A DNA stretch of 64,000 bases from Atopsyche davidsoni (Eukaryota > Arthropoda > Insecta > Trichoptera > Hydrobiosidae), in contig JAILWY010000016.1 in assembly GCA_022113835.1 (NCBI GenBank), positions 1,987,501 through 2,051,500 on the forward strand, written 5' to 3'. The stretch's first letter is position 1. Each line of letters opens with the position of its first letter. The position numbers and the translations under genes are program-made. Positions 45,106 to 56,350 of this stretch are shown here, one piece after another. The notes beneath the pieces are model-generated. The model was not told the DNA's origin. It saw only the letters and a program-made list of their open reading frames with translations, and searched no databases.

Positions 45106-45860
45106 TTAAGGCAGTTGCTTCCAGCCTTTAAATTGCCTCTGTGGCGAAATCGTGTCATTTAATTAATTTAATTGTCACTTTATTTTTATATATCTAAAAT
45201 TGATTTTTTTACAGAGTATTAAAAAAACTATAAATTATATTTATCTATATTTTATTATTTAATTAACGTCCATTTTTAGGGTAAAATAAAATCTTGAAGA
45301 TGTTGAAAAATTGGATAAAATGACGACTTTTCAAAACCTAAGTTTGTTAAAGATTTTTTTTTTTTAATTTTTAAAATAATATATCGCACAGGGTTTATAT
45401 TTAATCTTTTAATTCCAATTTAAAAAAAGACTTTTAAATGTTTAGGACTCTTGGAAAAGGGACATGACGAATCTCCAAATTCCTACACTTCAATTGGAAA
45501 AATACATATTTATCATATTAATAGTATAGTTTTGTTAAAGTTTGCTTTTTTTTTTGAATTTTTAAATTAATTTTCTAGAGAGGGTATATACTTGATCTTT
45601 TAATTACAGTTAAAAAAAGGACTCTTAAATGTTTAAGATTCTTAGAACAGGTACATATATCGAAACTTAAAATTCCGACACTTTAATCGGAAAACACATT
45701 TTTATCATATTAAAAGTAAATTTATAGAAAATAAAAAAAAAATCGTTGTGGAAGAAGAGATGTATCTAACTTTTTGCATTTAAATATTTTTGATTGGTGT
45801 GGTCGATTTTTTGCAATAGGTACGAGAAAATGATCAAAAACAGAAAATTATGATATGAGT
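45106..45860 (+). mobile_element. TTAA-flanked repeat, copy 5 with a second diverged copy
   Basis: It starts at TTAA 45106-45109 with GGCAGTTGCTTCCAGCC and follows copy 1 to about 45535. It then restarts at TTTGTTAAAGTTTGC in a more diverged copy of the distal half, running to about 45860 and lacking the normal GACCC-TTAA end. It reads as a newer insertion into, or recombination with, an older member. Confidence 0.65.
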
Positions 45861-47060
45861 AGCCTCTCTAAAACTATGAGGTTATGATCATTTTTGTTTA
45901 TAAACGCTTTAGATTTTTTTAAGTGCTTCATTACATCATATAGTCTAATATTATGTGTGTGATTGTGTGAATTGTTTATCTTAAACACACAGTCAACACA
46001 ATTGACCTGTTAATGTACAAAATGCGTATTTGCTTAGAAAAATGCTCAGAAGATAAGTGCATCTCGTTATTTTGATATAGCTTTTATAGTTTAAATACTA
46101 AAACGTAATAATTTTTAAGGCTAATATCTAAAATCAACTTTTTGATTTGTAAATATTATCGGATTACCTGTGGATTCTGATTTTTAAGTCCCAATATGCT
46201 GTCAAGTAGGCTTTATGTACATGAAATATTGATAAAGAGCTGTGCATGTATGTAAAATATCACTTTGTCAACTGGAAAACAAGCACTCCGGTAAATATTG
46301 CAAGTAATGCATTTGCATTGACACAAGCGGTGATAAACATGCATTGACGTACAATGCCATGACGTCAAACCAATGGGAGGCAAAGAAAATTTAGGATTCT
46401 TAGTGTACTAAAAAAAAAACGTGAACACGCAAACCAAATTAAAAACTTTAATCAAAGTTTTATCTTTCTTTTTGTCAAACATTGAAATATAACACAGCGC
46501 GCAGAAAGAAAAATATTTTTTTTATCAAATTGTGACAGACGCTTCGAATGCTCAGCTAATCGCTCCAAATATTCCAAACAGGTTAAAGTACTTGTTAACA
46601 TTAAAAAAAAAAAAAAACCTCTCAGGCTTGAAATTCAGTTTCCGGTGTTTTAATTTTCTCCCCCTGAATATTTCATCCCTCGGATTGTTTTTCAAGCCGC
46701 GCCTTTCTTCCGGTTGAAATTTATGCAAACCAACTTACGAGGAACTTCTAATAGACTTGTGTTGAAATAATCTCAACTCCTGGAGTTATTGGCTCGGTCG
46801 CTAACAGGTACGCCCATCCTGTACATATACACCGCTAGTAAACTCATGTACTCTTATATTTGAGGCAGAGTTATACTAACTAATTAATTTCAATTTGAAA
46901 AACTTATGCGGTAAATGTCTACAGTGTTTTATTGAAGTTTTATTGGATTTCTCTCTTCAGTATAAATTTTAAAGAAGTTCAATTATATTAATAATTATAA
47001 AGTTTGCTTAGATTAGATGACGTAAGTTAAGCTGTTTACTTTCATACAAAAAAAGTAGTC
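45861..47060. other. AT-rich intron with a CRE octamer
   Basis: ATGACGTCAAACCAATGGG includes a perfect TGACGTCA at 46360-46367, next to CCAAT. No gene recognised. The open frame at 46532-46717 has no known domain. Confidence 0.45.
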
Positions 47061-47061
47061 A

Positions 47062-47936
47062 CTATTGTTTAATGCAGCAAGGAGCTCGCTTAGATTGTTA
47101 GGAAGATTTAAACAAAGAGGTTCTATTTAAATACCTCATTAAACTTTTTTTTTTCTTTTAATGCACTGCGTGTCATCGTTAAATTTTATAAATATCTTTT
47201 TGATGATATTTATTGAAGTTCATTAAAATCATTCTAACTTCCCCATTATAGGATCCAAAGCAAAAATCAAAGTACAGTATTGTTTAAAGCAGCAAGGAGC
47301 TCGCTTAGATTGTTAGGAAGATTTCAACGAAGAGGCTCTATTTAAGAACCTCATTAAACGTTTTTTTTTTGCTTTTAATGCACTGCGTGTCATCGTCACA
47401 TGTCGCACATATCATTTTGATGATATTTATTGAAATTCATCAAAACCATGCTAACTTCCCCACCATAAGAATCAAGGCAAAATCAAAGTATAGTATTGTT
47501 TAATGCAGCAAGGAGCTTGCTTAGATTGATAGGAAGATTTTAATGAAGAGGCTCTTTTTATAAACCTCATTAAACTTTTTTTTTTTGCTTTTAATGCACT
47601 GCGTGTCATCGTCACATGTCGTACGTATCGTTTTGATGATATTTATTGAAATTCATCAAAACCATGCTAACTTCCCCACCATAAGAATCAAGGCAAAATC
47701 AAAGTACAGTATTGTTTAATGCAGCTAGGAGCTTGCTTAGATTTATAGGAAGATTTTAATGAAGAGGCTCTATTTAAATACATCATTAAACGTTTTTTTA
47801 TTATTTTTTTTGCTTTTAATGCACTGCGTGTCATCATCACATGTTGTTCATATCGTTTTGATAATATTTATTGATATTCATCAAAATCACGCTAACTTCC
47901 CCACCATAAGAATCAAGGCAAAATCAAAGTACAGTG
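47062..47936. repeat. 216-bp tandem repeat, four copies
   Basis: The unit starts TATTGTTTAATGCAGCAAGG and includes GCTTAGATTGTTAGGAAG, CTCATTAAAC, a T-run, AATGCACTGCGTGTCATCG, TTGATGATATTTATTG, CTAACTTCCCCACCAT and AAAATCAAAGTACAG. Boundaries fall near 47062, 47278, 47494 and 47710, ending at about 47936. The last unit is longer because its T-run is expanded. Copies 2-4 are closer to each other than to copy 1. Confidence 0.92.
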
Positions 47937-47989
47937 AAAATATATAAATCCCGATCTATTGCTATTTTAAAGAAATTACATTCAAGGGG

Positions 47990-48260
47990 TGACATTTCGA
48001 AGCCTGATCATGAGGTCAGAGAATCTACCCCACAGCCCTGGCCGGATCCTGCAAACTGCTCGTGTTTGCAGAGGGCAGGACGCGTGAGGCGATGTTTGCT
48101 TTGCCTCGAGCAGAACGAACTTCCCTCTTCCTTCTTCCTCTCTGTATCGATTGCCGGATACTCCAGCTAACTTCGAGCATTTCCAATCGCCCGCTCTAAT
48201 GGCCGGATACATCATCCCGGCAACTCCAATATACATCAATGTTCCCACTGAATTGAAATA
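47990..48260. other. GC-richer non-coding island
   Basis: It contains a CTGCAAAC/GTTTGCAG hairpin (about 48051-48073), GAGGGCAGGACGCGTGAGG, and a repeated GCCGGATAC word (about 48153 and 48201). Overlapping frames on both strands, none recognisable. Candidate conserved non-coding element. Confidence 0.3.
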
Positions 48261-48386
48261 TTACTCTACTAAAACTGAATCCAAAGCAGTACTAGAGAAT
48301 CCGAAACGTTTCTTATTGATTCGTCATAAATTTCGAAAGTAATTATTTTTTTCCTTATTTATTACTTCACTATAACAAATTATAAG

Positions 48387-48575
48387 TACTAATATGATTA
48401 GGCACATTAGTTCACACATAGATGATTAAAGAAACTCTCAAAAAAAATCATCGTGATATGTGTGGGATTTGAACCCACATCCCCTGGCTTACATGGTCGG
48501 TGTACTGACCCTAATACTAACGAATAACATCTCGAATCGAATAAATACGCATCTGATTGACGTTCAATCCAAAAA
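48387..48575. repeat. Foldback element, copy 4
   Basis: The left arm is ACTAATATGATTAGGCACAT, then AAGAAACTCTCA and ATCATCGTGAT. The right arm is reduced to its outer end (AATAAATACGCATCTGATTG, ACGTTCAATCC). The tRNA-like core lies on the minus strand, inverse to copies 1 and 3. Confidence 0.75.
48454..48526 (-). tRNA. tRNA-Thr(TGT)-like sequence, foldback copy 4
   Basis: The minus strand reads TATTCGT, TA, GTATTAGGGTCAGTAC, anticodon region CCGAC-CATGTAA-GCCAG, T arm GTGGG-TTCAAAT-CCCAC, then ACATATC-A: 73 nt, the same layout as 215-287. The T arm is perfect, but acceptor and anticodon stems have mismatches. Decayed tRNA-like repeat core. Confidence 0.45.
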
Positions 48576-48629
48576 ATAGACATACAAATTATAAGCGTCA
48601 ATTTTATGTACTCGTATATACTCGTTCTG

Positions 48630-48695
48630 AATCAATTTTCATGGTTTTCTATAGGGAAAATAGTGTAGTGGTTCTTCACATATCACGTTTATTTT
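48630..48695. repeat. Fragment of the TTCATGGTTTTCTATGG repeat family
   Basis: TTTTCATGGTTTTCTATAGG, AAAATAGTGTAGTGG and TTCTTCACAT match the starts of the 16.27 and 50.24 kb copies. Confidence 0.55.
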
Positions 48696-48768
48696 TTTGA
48701 CTCATATTAATAAAATTAATTACTTGATAATGATTAAGTAAGTACATTTTTTCAAATATTGAAAAATG

Positions 48769-48982
48769 ATTAAAGAAACTCTCAAAAAAATATCATCGTG
48801 ATTTGTGTGGAATACGAACCCACATCCCAAGTGCATTGCCAATTATGCAAACGAATCACTATATCTGACAAGAATTTTTAACAATCATATTCTTTAAGTG
48901 AAACAACATACTTATTATGCCAATTAAATAATCACACACAAATTACGATGATATTTTTCTGAGAGTTTCTTTAATCATTTTT
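48769..48982. repeat. Foldback element, copy 5
   Basis: Inner arms only: GATTAAAGAAACTCTCA, ATATCATCGTGATTTGTGTG on the left and CACAAATTACGATGATAT, TTTTCTGAGAGTTTCTTTAA on the right. Left tRNA 3' half present (GAACCCACATCCC). The full cloverleaf is missing. Confidence 0.7.
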
Positions 48983-50190
48983 ATTAATCAATCAATAAAA
49001 CCTGTATCGGCAAAATCGTACTTCCTGTGAGACGGTCTTGACAAAAATCAATAATATAAAATAAATTACAATTAAAGCCTTTCAGAATCAAATTAAAAAA
49101 CGTTGCATATACTCGTAATTGACGTATAAGTGTCGTTGAAAAAAAATAGTTTTATGAAAATATGCTGCTTGTATATATTTCCACAAAACGTACACAAAAA
49201 ATATTTACTTGTGAAATTGCCACATGCTTATTGTACCCATGAATGATATGCGATCTTTCGTGTAGTTTTTATTCTAACATAGCCTGAGTGCTCACCATCC
49301 AGCAGCGGATAGCAAATGGCCGAACCCATTTCATTCCATGTCAAAGCTCTCGGTCGCTGTTCAATTATTATCCTTAATGGTTCAACGTGCTCCGGTCCGA
49401 GGTCTGGAAAACCGATTGACTTCCGTACGTGAAATGCGCCATTTTTTTTCCAAGCATTCCAAATTTGAATCACAAAGAACAATTTCAAAAACTCGGCTGA
49501 AATTTTTTTTCAGGTTTCAGGAGTAAAATTCAAAACACTGCTACTCGAACGGGTTACAGTTGAAATCGATACGTACGCTGCTAAGATAGCAAAGTGATGA
49601 TGTATTCCATACAAAACACCCCCGGCACGTGTGAAAAGGTATTTTTCATGGCCTTGACATTATGCAGGATCAGCTAACGGCTTTATTTCGCCCACATTCA
49701 GCAACCCTCGGCCTTGTCCGGGCCTGGCCAGGGTGCCGCATCGACTCCTCAACCCCTGCGATCGAATGATGGAACGGTTTTTGTTTATACAGCCCTCACG
49801 TGATGCCGCCGGCCTTTTGTGTGGACATCTGATCTTTATATTGATAAAAATTGTAAATACAAAAAATAAATTTAGAAATGTGAATGTATCGTGAAATAAT
49901 ATATTCTCGCTGGATTTTACGGTTTACTGAATTCGTGGTGGATTTCAGCATATTACACCTTGTTGATTTTGACTGAATATACTTGTAATAACCAACTCTA
50001 TAAGCAGTGTATACATTGATAGCAAAAATATTACAGTATTAAACTTAAGCGCCTTGACAAAAATACTTTTAATAATAGGCAAAATAAGCTTTTGCAAAAA
50101 ATTACGCGTGCTTTTTTAATATTTTTTATTTATTTATTAAACTCAAGTAGCAACACACATAAATATTAGAGTTAATGAAAAACGTTTCTT
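48983..50190. other. Intron with GC-richer patches
   Basis: 49230-49490 and 49620-49835 are less AT-rich; the latter includes CCTCGGCCTTGTCCGGGCCTG and GTGATGCCGCCGGCC. A minus-strand frame at 49228-49488 shows no domain I recognise. No transposon ends seen. Confidence 0.35.
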
Positions 50191-50194
50191 CTTT

Positions 50195-50415
50195 ATCAAG
50201 TGCCTCTCCTCAGAGGAGGTTGGCGACCATTTCACTGAGCATATACAAATCCTGAGCCAGTGTTCATGGTTTTCTATGGGGAAAATAGTGTAGTGGATCT
50301 CCAGGTAACATTAATAGCTCTGGCGTTTAGATCTGATACTCCCTACCAGCTCCACAAGCATTCCAAGTCCATTACCGATCATTTACACTTGCTCAGAGTA
50401 CAGAATGGCAGACAT
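50195..50415. repeat. Dispersed repeat (GTTCATGGTTTTCTATGG family), second long copy
   Basis: AAGTGCCTCTCCTCAGAGGA, CATTTCACTGAGCATATAC, CCAGTGTTCATGGTTTTCT, TTTAGATCTGATACTCC and CATTACCGATCATTTACAC are collinear with 26.73-27.03 kb, with an internal deletion. Confidence 0.65.
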
Positions 50416-50554
50416 ACACGTAAAACGTTTAACAAAATTAAAAAAAATCTTTAATAATTGTGAGTGTTTCATCAATTTTTAATGTCGTAAATCAAAAATA
50501 CGAAAACTCCCAAATTCATCGGGAAAAAACCTACAAATATCCATTCAATATTCT

Positions 50555-50945
50555 CTCGTCTTGCGAGGGGTGGCAACCAATCCCATATCAACGCGTTCAT
50601 AAATGGCATTTATTAGCACGTATATTGCCATCCCAAAGACATCATATCGCCTGTAATCACCCCCGGAGCCTCCCCCGTCGGAGGCTTCTTATCTAACATT
50701 GACTCCGTCCTCCGCCCTCGGCACCGGGCGATGTGTTCTGAATCGCTATTGAAAATTGAGATTCCGGATGGCCCCGCTTTTCGCCCGTCGTTACAAGGGA
50801 AAATTGATTTTAACACCTGGCAATACATTGTCGGAATTCGCTCTCTCGGCTGCTTGCGGATTCGCGGAATAGACCCGAACGAAACCTTATCAACTACTCT
50901 TTTATCCGCGACATACCAGATAACTTTGCAACACCCCATATTAAA
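50555..50945. other. Large GC-richer island (about 390 bp)
   Basis: The longest non-repeat GC-rich patch of the intron: CCCCCGGAGCCTCCCCCGTC, GGAGGCTTCTTATC, CCTCGGCACCGGGCGATGTG, GGATGGCCCCGCTTTTCGCC. Long frames occur on both strands (50613-50939 minus, 50731-50958 plus), as expected from GC content, and none shows a domain. Best read as a conserved non-coding element, or an exon of an unrecognised gene. Confidence 0.35.
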
Positions 50946-51043
50946 ACAAAAAGTATAAAAAATGAAAATAATCGGTATCTTCTAGGTGTTTAGCTATTCA
51001 TGCTTATAGTTCATTTTTTTGTTTTATTGATAATATATAAATG

Positions 51044-51333
51044 ATGCCTACTGTTTCAGCTATCTCGCGCACCTTCAATCGGCGGTCTGCGAATACGAGA
51101 TCGTGGATTTTTGTCACGTTATCCTCCGTGGGAGCCATTTTCGGGGCACCTGGGTGTGGCTAATCAAAAACTGATGTGTGACCACGTTGAAACTCGTTAA
51201 ACCAATTTTTGACGGTCGACATCGAAGGAGAAGAGATACCGTACACAGCATCCAAGCGCTCTTTGATTTCGATGCGCGATTTCCCTTCCGAAAACAAGAA
51301 TCAAATCACCGACAAATATTGCTCTTTTTCCAT
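51044..51333 (-). pseudogene. Mariner transposase N-terminal fragment, second subfamily
   Basis: The minus strand starts ATG at 51333 and reads MEKEQYLSVI, stop, FLFSEGKSRIEIKERLDAVY, GISSPSMSTVKNWFNEFQRG, then after a second stop PTEDNVTKIHDLVFADRRLK, VREIAETVGI. This is the paired helix-turn-helix DNA-binding region of a mariner transposase from a subfamily different to that at 12 kb. Stops replace codons at about residue 11 (TGA) and residue 58 (TAG). The alignment ends abruptly at 51044, so the whole catalytic half is deleted. Upstream 5' non-coding sequence (ATTTCAGCCGAATCGGACTC on the minus strand) continues to about 51420. Inactive. Confidence 0.85.
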
Positions 51334-51420
51334 TTTTCTAAAATACGCGTACACTTCCGCTTTTACACGCGGTCAAAATAAAACTACGAGTCCGATTCGG
51401 CTGAAATTTTGACAGTAGCC

Positions 51421-52330
51421 ATCTAGAATGTACTACACGATAGTAAATCTCTCTTGCGATACTAGCACTATCGAGTGTTGGAGCTAAGTACTTATCGGAC
51501 CGCTCTCGTATGTTTGCAGGTTTTAGAGCCTTTTAATCTGAAACGCAAAACACCAATATTTTCGTTTATTTCGGTTTAATATTTTATTCAATATTTCGGT
51601 TTTATCGCATTGGAATTAAAACGTGTCTCTCAAAATAAAAACAAATATGCATCCACAAACTGCTCTCCAAATAAATGGTCAAGGACATCCGCATTGCAAA
51701 CGATGTTGCGACAGAATGAAACATACCTCGTTATTTTAATGATTGCTAAGGACTCTACTCAAGCGTGATTTTAATTGGAATGAAACTGAGTTATCCACGA
51801 CAAGGAAAAAAATTCAGATAAAAAAATACTCCGTAACAAATTTGAATATTTTTTTAATTATCCGTACTAACAAGTACACGCTTCGTACGAATAAAATAAG
51901 AATTTTATTAAAAATCTCATTGAAAATAAATAAATACATGAATTAAAGATGTTGATTTTTTTATTATTTAAGTAATGTAGTAGAAAGTACTTGGTGGAAT
52001 TTCATACTTTATTTAAAGAAAATTTAGTAATCCTCCTTTGTTCTGCTTAAAGATGCCAATATAGCATGTTGGCAATACAAAACTGAGAATATCGTTAATT
52101 AATATTTTTATCAAAAATATTAAATATTATCTTCATAATAAACCTGTTAAAAATGCGGCTTTTAATTATAATCATAATTATTCAGTATAATTCAAATCGA
52201 TGCCGTTTTTCAAGTTTCCCGATACGTCTCTTCTTATTGGCTCGAGAATCGTAAACTTCCGTTCGGAGTGCTCGAAAGCACTTCAACTTTATTACAATCA
52301 TCCTCATTAATTCCGGCTTTAAATAGCTTC
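51421..52330. other. AT-rich intron, nothing firm
   Basis: 51425-51540 may still be part of the mariner remnant. GTTGGCAATAC near 52069 is a scrap of the 18.2/23.9 kb repeat. AGTACTTGGTGGAATTTCAT at about 51988 matches the palindromic family of 31.4 kb. Confidence 0.4.
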
Positions 52331-52449
52331 CAGTATCGAGTCTCAGAATCCAGTGGCTGGTCTATTTCCATCGGGCAGCTTATCGCCGGCTCCGGGGGTT
52401 CCCGGCTCGATTCCTAGGAAGTCGCAGCATTCTGCAAACAGCTTCTGTA
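52331..52449 (+). repeat. Possible SINE with B-box-like sequence
   Basis: GGTTCCCGGCTCGATTCCTA resembles a pol III B box (GGTTCGANTCC), preceded by GCTTATCGCCGGCTCCGGG. It sits against the start of the 52.45 kb tandem array, so it may be the head of the element that was tandemly copied. Confidence 0.3.
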
Positions 52450-53095
52450 TCTTAAAATCCATTAAATTCTTTAAAAAGTTTGCCTCTATGCTAACTTTTT
52501 TGAACTTCTTCTTCAGGTGCCTCTTCTCAGAAGAGATCAGTGACCACACCACTGAACATACCTCCATCATGGACCGGACCTCTGATTTTGGCTTTATTCC
52601 TGACTTCCTTCGACTGTCACGAATCCCTTATCTTTTATACCTTTTTTATATCTTAAAACCCATTCAATTCTCTAAAACGTTTGCCTTTATGCCACATCGT
52701 AGCTTTTTTGAAGTTTTTCTTCAGATGCTTCTCCTCAGAAGAGATCAGTGACTAAACCACTGAACATACCCCCATCATGGACCAGACCTATGATTTCGGC
52801 TGTATTCCTGACTTCCATCCACTGCCACGAAGCCCTTATCTTTTATACCTTTTTGTATATCTTAAAACCCATTGAATTCTCTGAAACGTTTGCCTCTATG
52901 CTACATCGTAACTTTTTTGAACTTCTTCTTCAGGTGCCTCTCCTCAGAGGAGATTGGTGACCACATCATTGAACATACCTCCATCATGAGCCAGACCTAT
53001 GATTTCGGCTGTACTCCCCACTTTCAACCACAGTCATGAATCCCTTATTCTTACCCTTTAAATCTTTTCCCTTGGATTTTTCTCTGTACTATCAG
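52450..53095. repeat. 200-209-bp tandem repeat, about three copies
   Basis: The unit is ATCTTAAAACCCATT, AATTCTCTAAAACGTTTGCC, TCTATGC, AACTTTTTTGAACTTCTTCT, TCAGGTGCCTCTCCTCAGAG, GACCACA, CACTGAACATACCTCCATCA, GATTTCGGCTGTATTCCTGA. TTTGCC words fall at about 52478, 52679 and 52888. It shares the CTCTCCTCAGAG and CACTGA words with the 26.7 and 50.2 kb repeats. Confidence 0.85.
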
Positions 53096-56000
53096 CTGCA
53101 CCAGTATTTTTGAAAATAAGGCTAAAATTTCACATATACGCTTTTTTGCCAACATCATCAGCTCTCCCTCTAAGACCCTTATTTTTTCAAAAGCCTTGAT
53201 TTTTTTTATTGAATTTGCTGTCTCACGTGCTCAGGCTTTAGCTCCATAAAAAGTAACTGAGACAAGTAAACAGCAGACAATCTTTAACTTAACATTAAAT
53301 TTCATAAACCCATATTAATAAGCCCCTGGAAATATAATAAAAACAAATTGAACAACGTTGGAGCACTGTAGATGCTAAAAATAACATAGATATTAAACAA
53401 ACATATATTACATTCCATTCAGCAGGTGTTTATTCAATAGGAAACGTTTATTTTAAACATATAGACGCGTTAAAATAAATAATAAAACTTAATTGAATCA
53501 TCGCTTGTACATAACCTATAAATTATATTAAATAAAAAAAACATTTAAGCGTTTATTATATCTTGTATAGGTCTTTTAGAAATAAATTATTTTAAATAAA
53601 AACGATTACGTTTATATTCTTTGTGGATTCGCTGAAAATTTCTCGAATAGGCTTTTTTGTTGCTGTGCTCGGTACGGTTTTGTTTTGCCATTTTCGAAAA
53701 CAATGGTCACACGTCTCGTCTGCCCACTGTTGCGTGATATTCGGTTATTCATTTGCCATTTCACTATTCATTCTGAGTTTAATGTTCTCTACCATTATTA
53801 ATGTTGCGAATATTTATTTTTTTATAACAATCATATCATTTTTGTATAAGCTGTAATCATATTAAAACTCAGAGTAATTGTTACAACACAAAGTATATTT
53901 AATTAAAGTTGTAGAATTTTTTATTGTTGATATGTATAGATTTTATTTGGTCGTTTATAATTTCTGGAAACGTTTTACTTTCGCCTTACAAGGGCATCGT
54001 CAGACTGTAAGTCAAAGGCGCTACACTGTATATACATTAGCTTATTGACTGGAGTTTTACAATTTAATCCAGCTCGTCGTGGTTTTCGTGGTTCCATGTT
54101 CTTGTACAGATCACACTGCAGTGTTTGGGGAACCACACGTGCATAGTTAAACCAATTGCACCGGCATGCATTATTCATTGCATTAAATATGCACGGCATG
54201 CCATTACGTACATATGTTGCGGGCCGGGCGGGTCGGCTTCGGCAAAAACAGGCGAGGGGCAGAGGATATATTAAACTTTAAATAATACATGAAATTTTCA
54301 CCTGTTTGAAAAGTAAAGTTGAAAAGTTCAAAGTGCTGCTTTAAGTGAAAATGATTACTTATACAAATAGCAAAGTGTTTCCTAGAAACGGGACGAAACG
54401 CAGAAAATACTCAATTCGGCTATTGGTAAGATCGAGATTTCCCCGAGATCTTTATTCTAGCATTTATATTAAATTGATCCAAGATATAAAATAAAAGTCT
54501 AGGGATATTTTGGCGTATGGTATAAATATCATATGCACTCTCTATGGGGTAGTTTGTAGAGCCTTTAGCCGCGTTTTCTAAGAATAAAAGTTTCAAAATA
54601 GATTTTGCACTTCACTCCAGATGTGTAATCTTGTTTACAATCTGATAAATTTGCACTCCGAGCTTTGAAAGCAGCAACATTTATAAATCTGCAATCGTAT
54701 AAATGCAGCTTAATCGAACCCAAAGCAGAACGTCTTCTTCCACTTATCTTCATCCATAAACCTGTTTGTTACTGAGTCTACGAGCTTAACAACCTCACCG
54801 TCATAATCCATAGCATTTGGAAATGTTCCAGCTACAGTATATTTCCAGGTCGGTATGCTTTTAAAAGTGAGACCAATAACACACTACAAAGAAAATAAAA
54901 TTAAAATATAAATCAATATCTAATCAAAAGCACAAGAATATAAAAAAATCTATGTGCTATATAACCTAACTTTTATATTTTTAGCGATGTTAGATTTTTT
55001 TTGTGACTTGTGATTGATATCTATTCGTTATTTTATTATGCTTTAAATTCTAATATTTGTTTTAAAAAATTTAATAAAGCCTTAAAGACGCGCTACCCTG
55101 AAATTTTAACCTTCATTTAAGCTTCTTTTTTCAGGGAAATCTTTCAAACAAAAAACCATAAATTTTCATACCTCTTTCTTTATAAACGTAGCAGCTTTAT
55201 TACAGTTATTATAACAAAAGATATTACGATATGATATTTATAAGCATTGAATTAGAGTATAATGTCTTTTATTTTGTACAACGATATTAAATAGATAGCT
55301 TAATTTAAAAAAATAGGGATCACGAGAAAAGGCGACTATTATGGAGGTAAAAATTTTCTACACTTAAAATTCTGCAAGTGATTTAAATAACCCAATAAAA
55401 TTTGTTAAAAACTAAGCAATATAACAAATAATAATAATATGAGTGGTAAGACCACTTTTACGTCTATTTTTATTTATTACTAATAGTTATAAAAAAAATT
55501 ATAAATAATCTAATTACTGTCTGATTTTTTTAAAATTTAATGATGTTATATCACTCACGCGAAAAAGCGTAATAATTTTTAAATGAGAGTCATTTTAATA
55601 TCAATTCTTTTAATTATTTTTTCCCCGAGGGTATTTTTTCCGAGGGTCCTCTTTAAACGACATTATTCAAATTGTAATTTACGCGTGTTTTAAATTATTT
55701 AAAAAAATTTCAACGTTCAACATATAAAATTTAACGATTTCGGCATCAGAAAAACATAAATAAATAAATAATCAGTTAAAAATGATACATTATAACAAAT
55801 ATGAGTAGCCAAATGACTATGAGATGACGATAGCTTATTCTTGTATTTCAAGGGCTTTGTTAGACTCAAAATGCCAAAAGCACTCACAAAGTGTAATATT
55901 TTAATTGATGAGAATTATACAGACGACTTAATTTTTAATTGTGTTTCAAAAGCTTCGTTAGACTTGAAATAGTAATAGAAAACGAAAACGATTATGGTAT

Positions 56001-56165
56001 CCTTACTATTTGGATGTTAACTGTCGTAAATTTGAACTTGCGCTTGTAATTTTCTGTATAAATTATTTAATACATTAATATTTCAAATGCTAATGTACGA
56101 ACAGCATGAAAGCATAATTTATAGATAATAGTGATATTATTGAAACCAGAGCATAAAAATATGTA
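53096..56165. other. AT-rich intron
   Basis: No gene recognised. At 53975-54020 the minus strand has CTGACGATGCCC...GGCGAAAG, a relative of the CTGATGA/GAAA motif. 54205-54260 is GC-rich (TGCGGGCCGGGCGGGTCGGC). Small frames elsewhere are chance. Confidence 0.4.
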
Positions 56166-56350
56166 TATTATGTAGAAGAGGCCAAAATAGACGCTCGATG
56201 GTATCTCCTCGTGAAATATGGCCGCCATCATGACGCCACTTTATCATACCGGCCGAGATAAATTCCCTGGACCTGAACTGGTTCATCCTTGGCCATATCG
56301 TATCCATCACAGCTTTTTCAAAGTCCTCGCCTGGCCCGGTTCACATATCA
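56166..56350. other. Possible conserved non-coding island
   Basis: GAAATATGGCCGCCATCATG holds a YY1-type GCCGCCAT core. CATACCGGCCGAGATAAATT and CTGGACCTGAACTGGTTCATC follow (GAACTGGTTC is a near palindrome). No open frame of note. Confidence 0.35.

Noticed and set aside
50613..50958. Overlapping 108- and 75-codon frames as a gene
   Set aside because: Frames on both strands over the same GC-rich island and no recognisable domain; non-coding explanation preferred.
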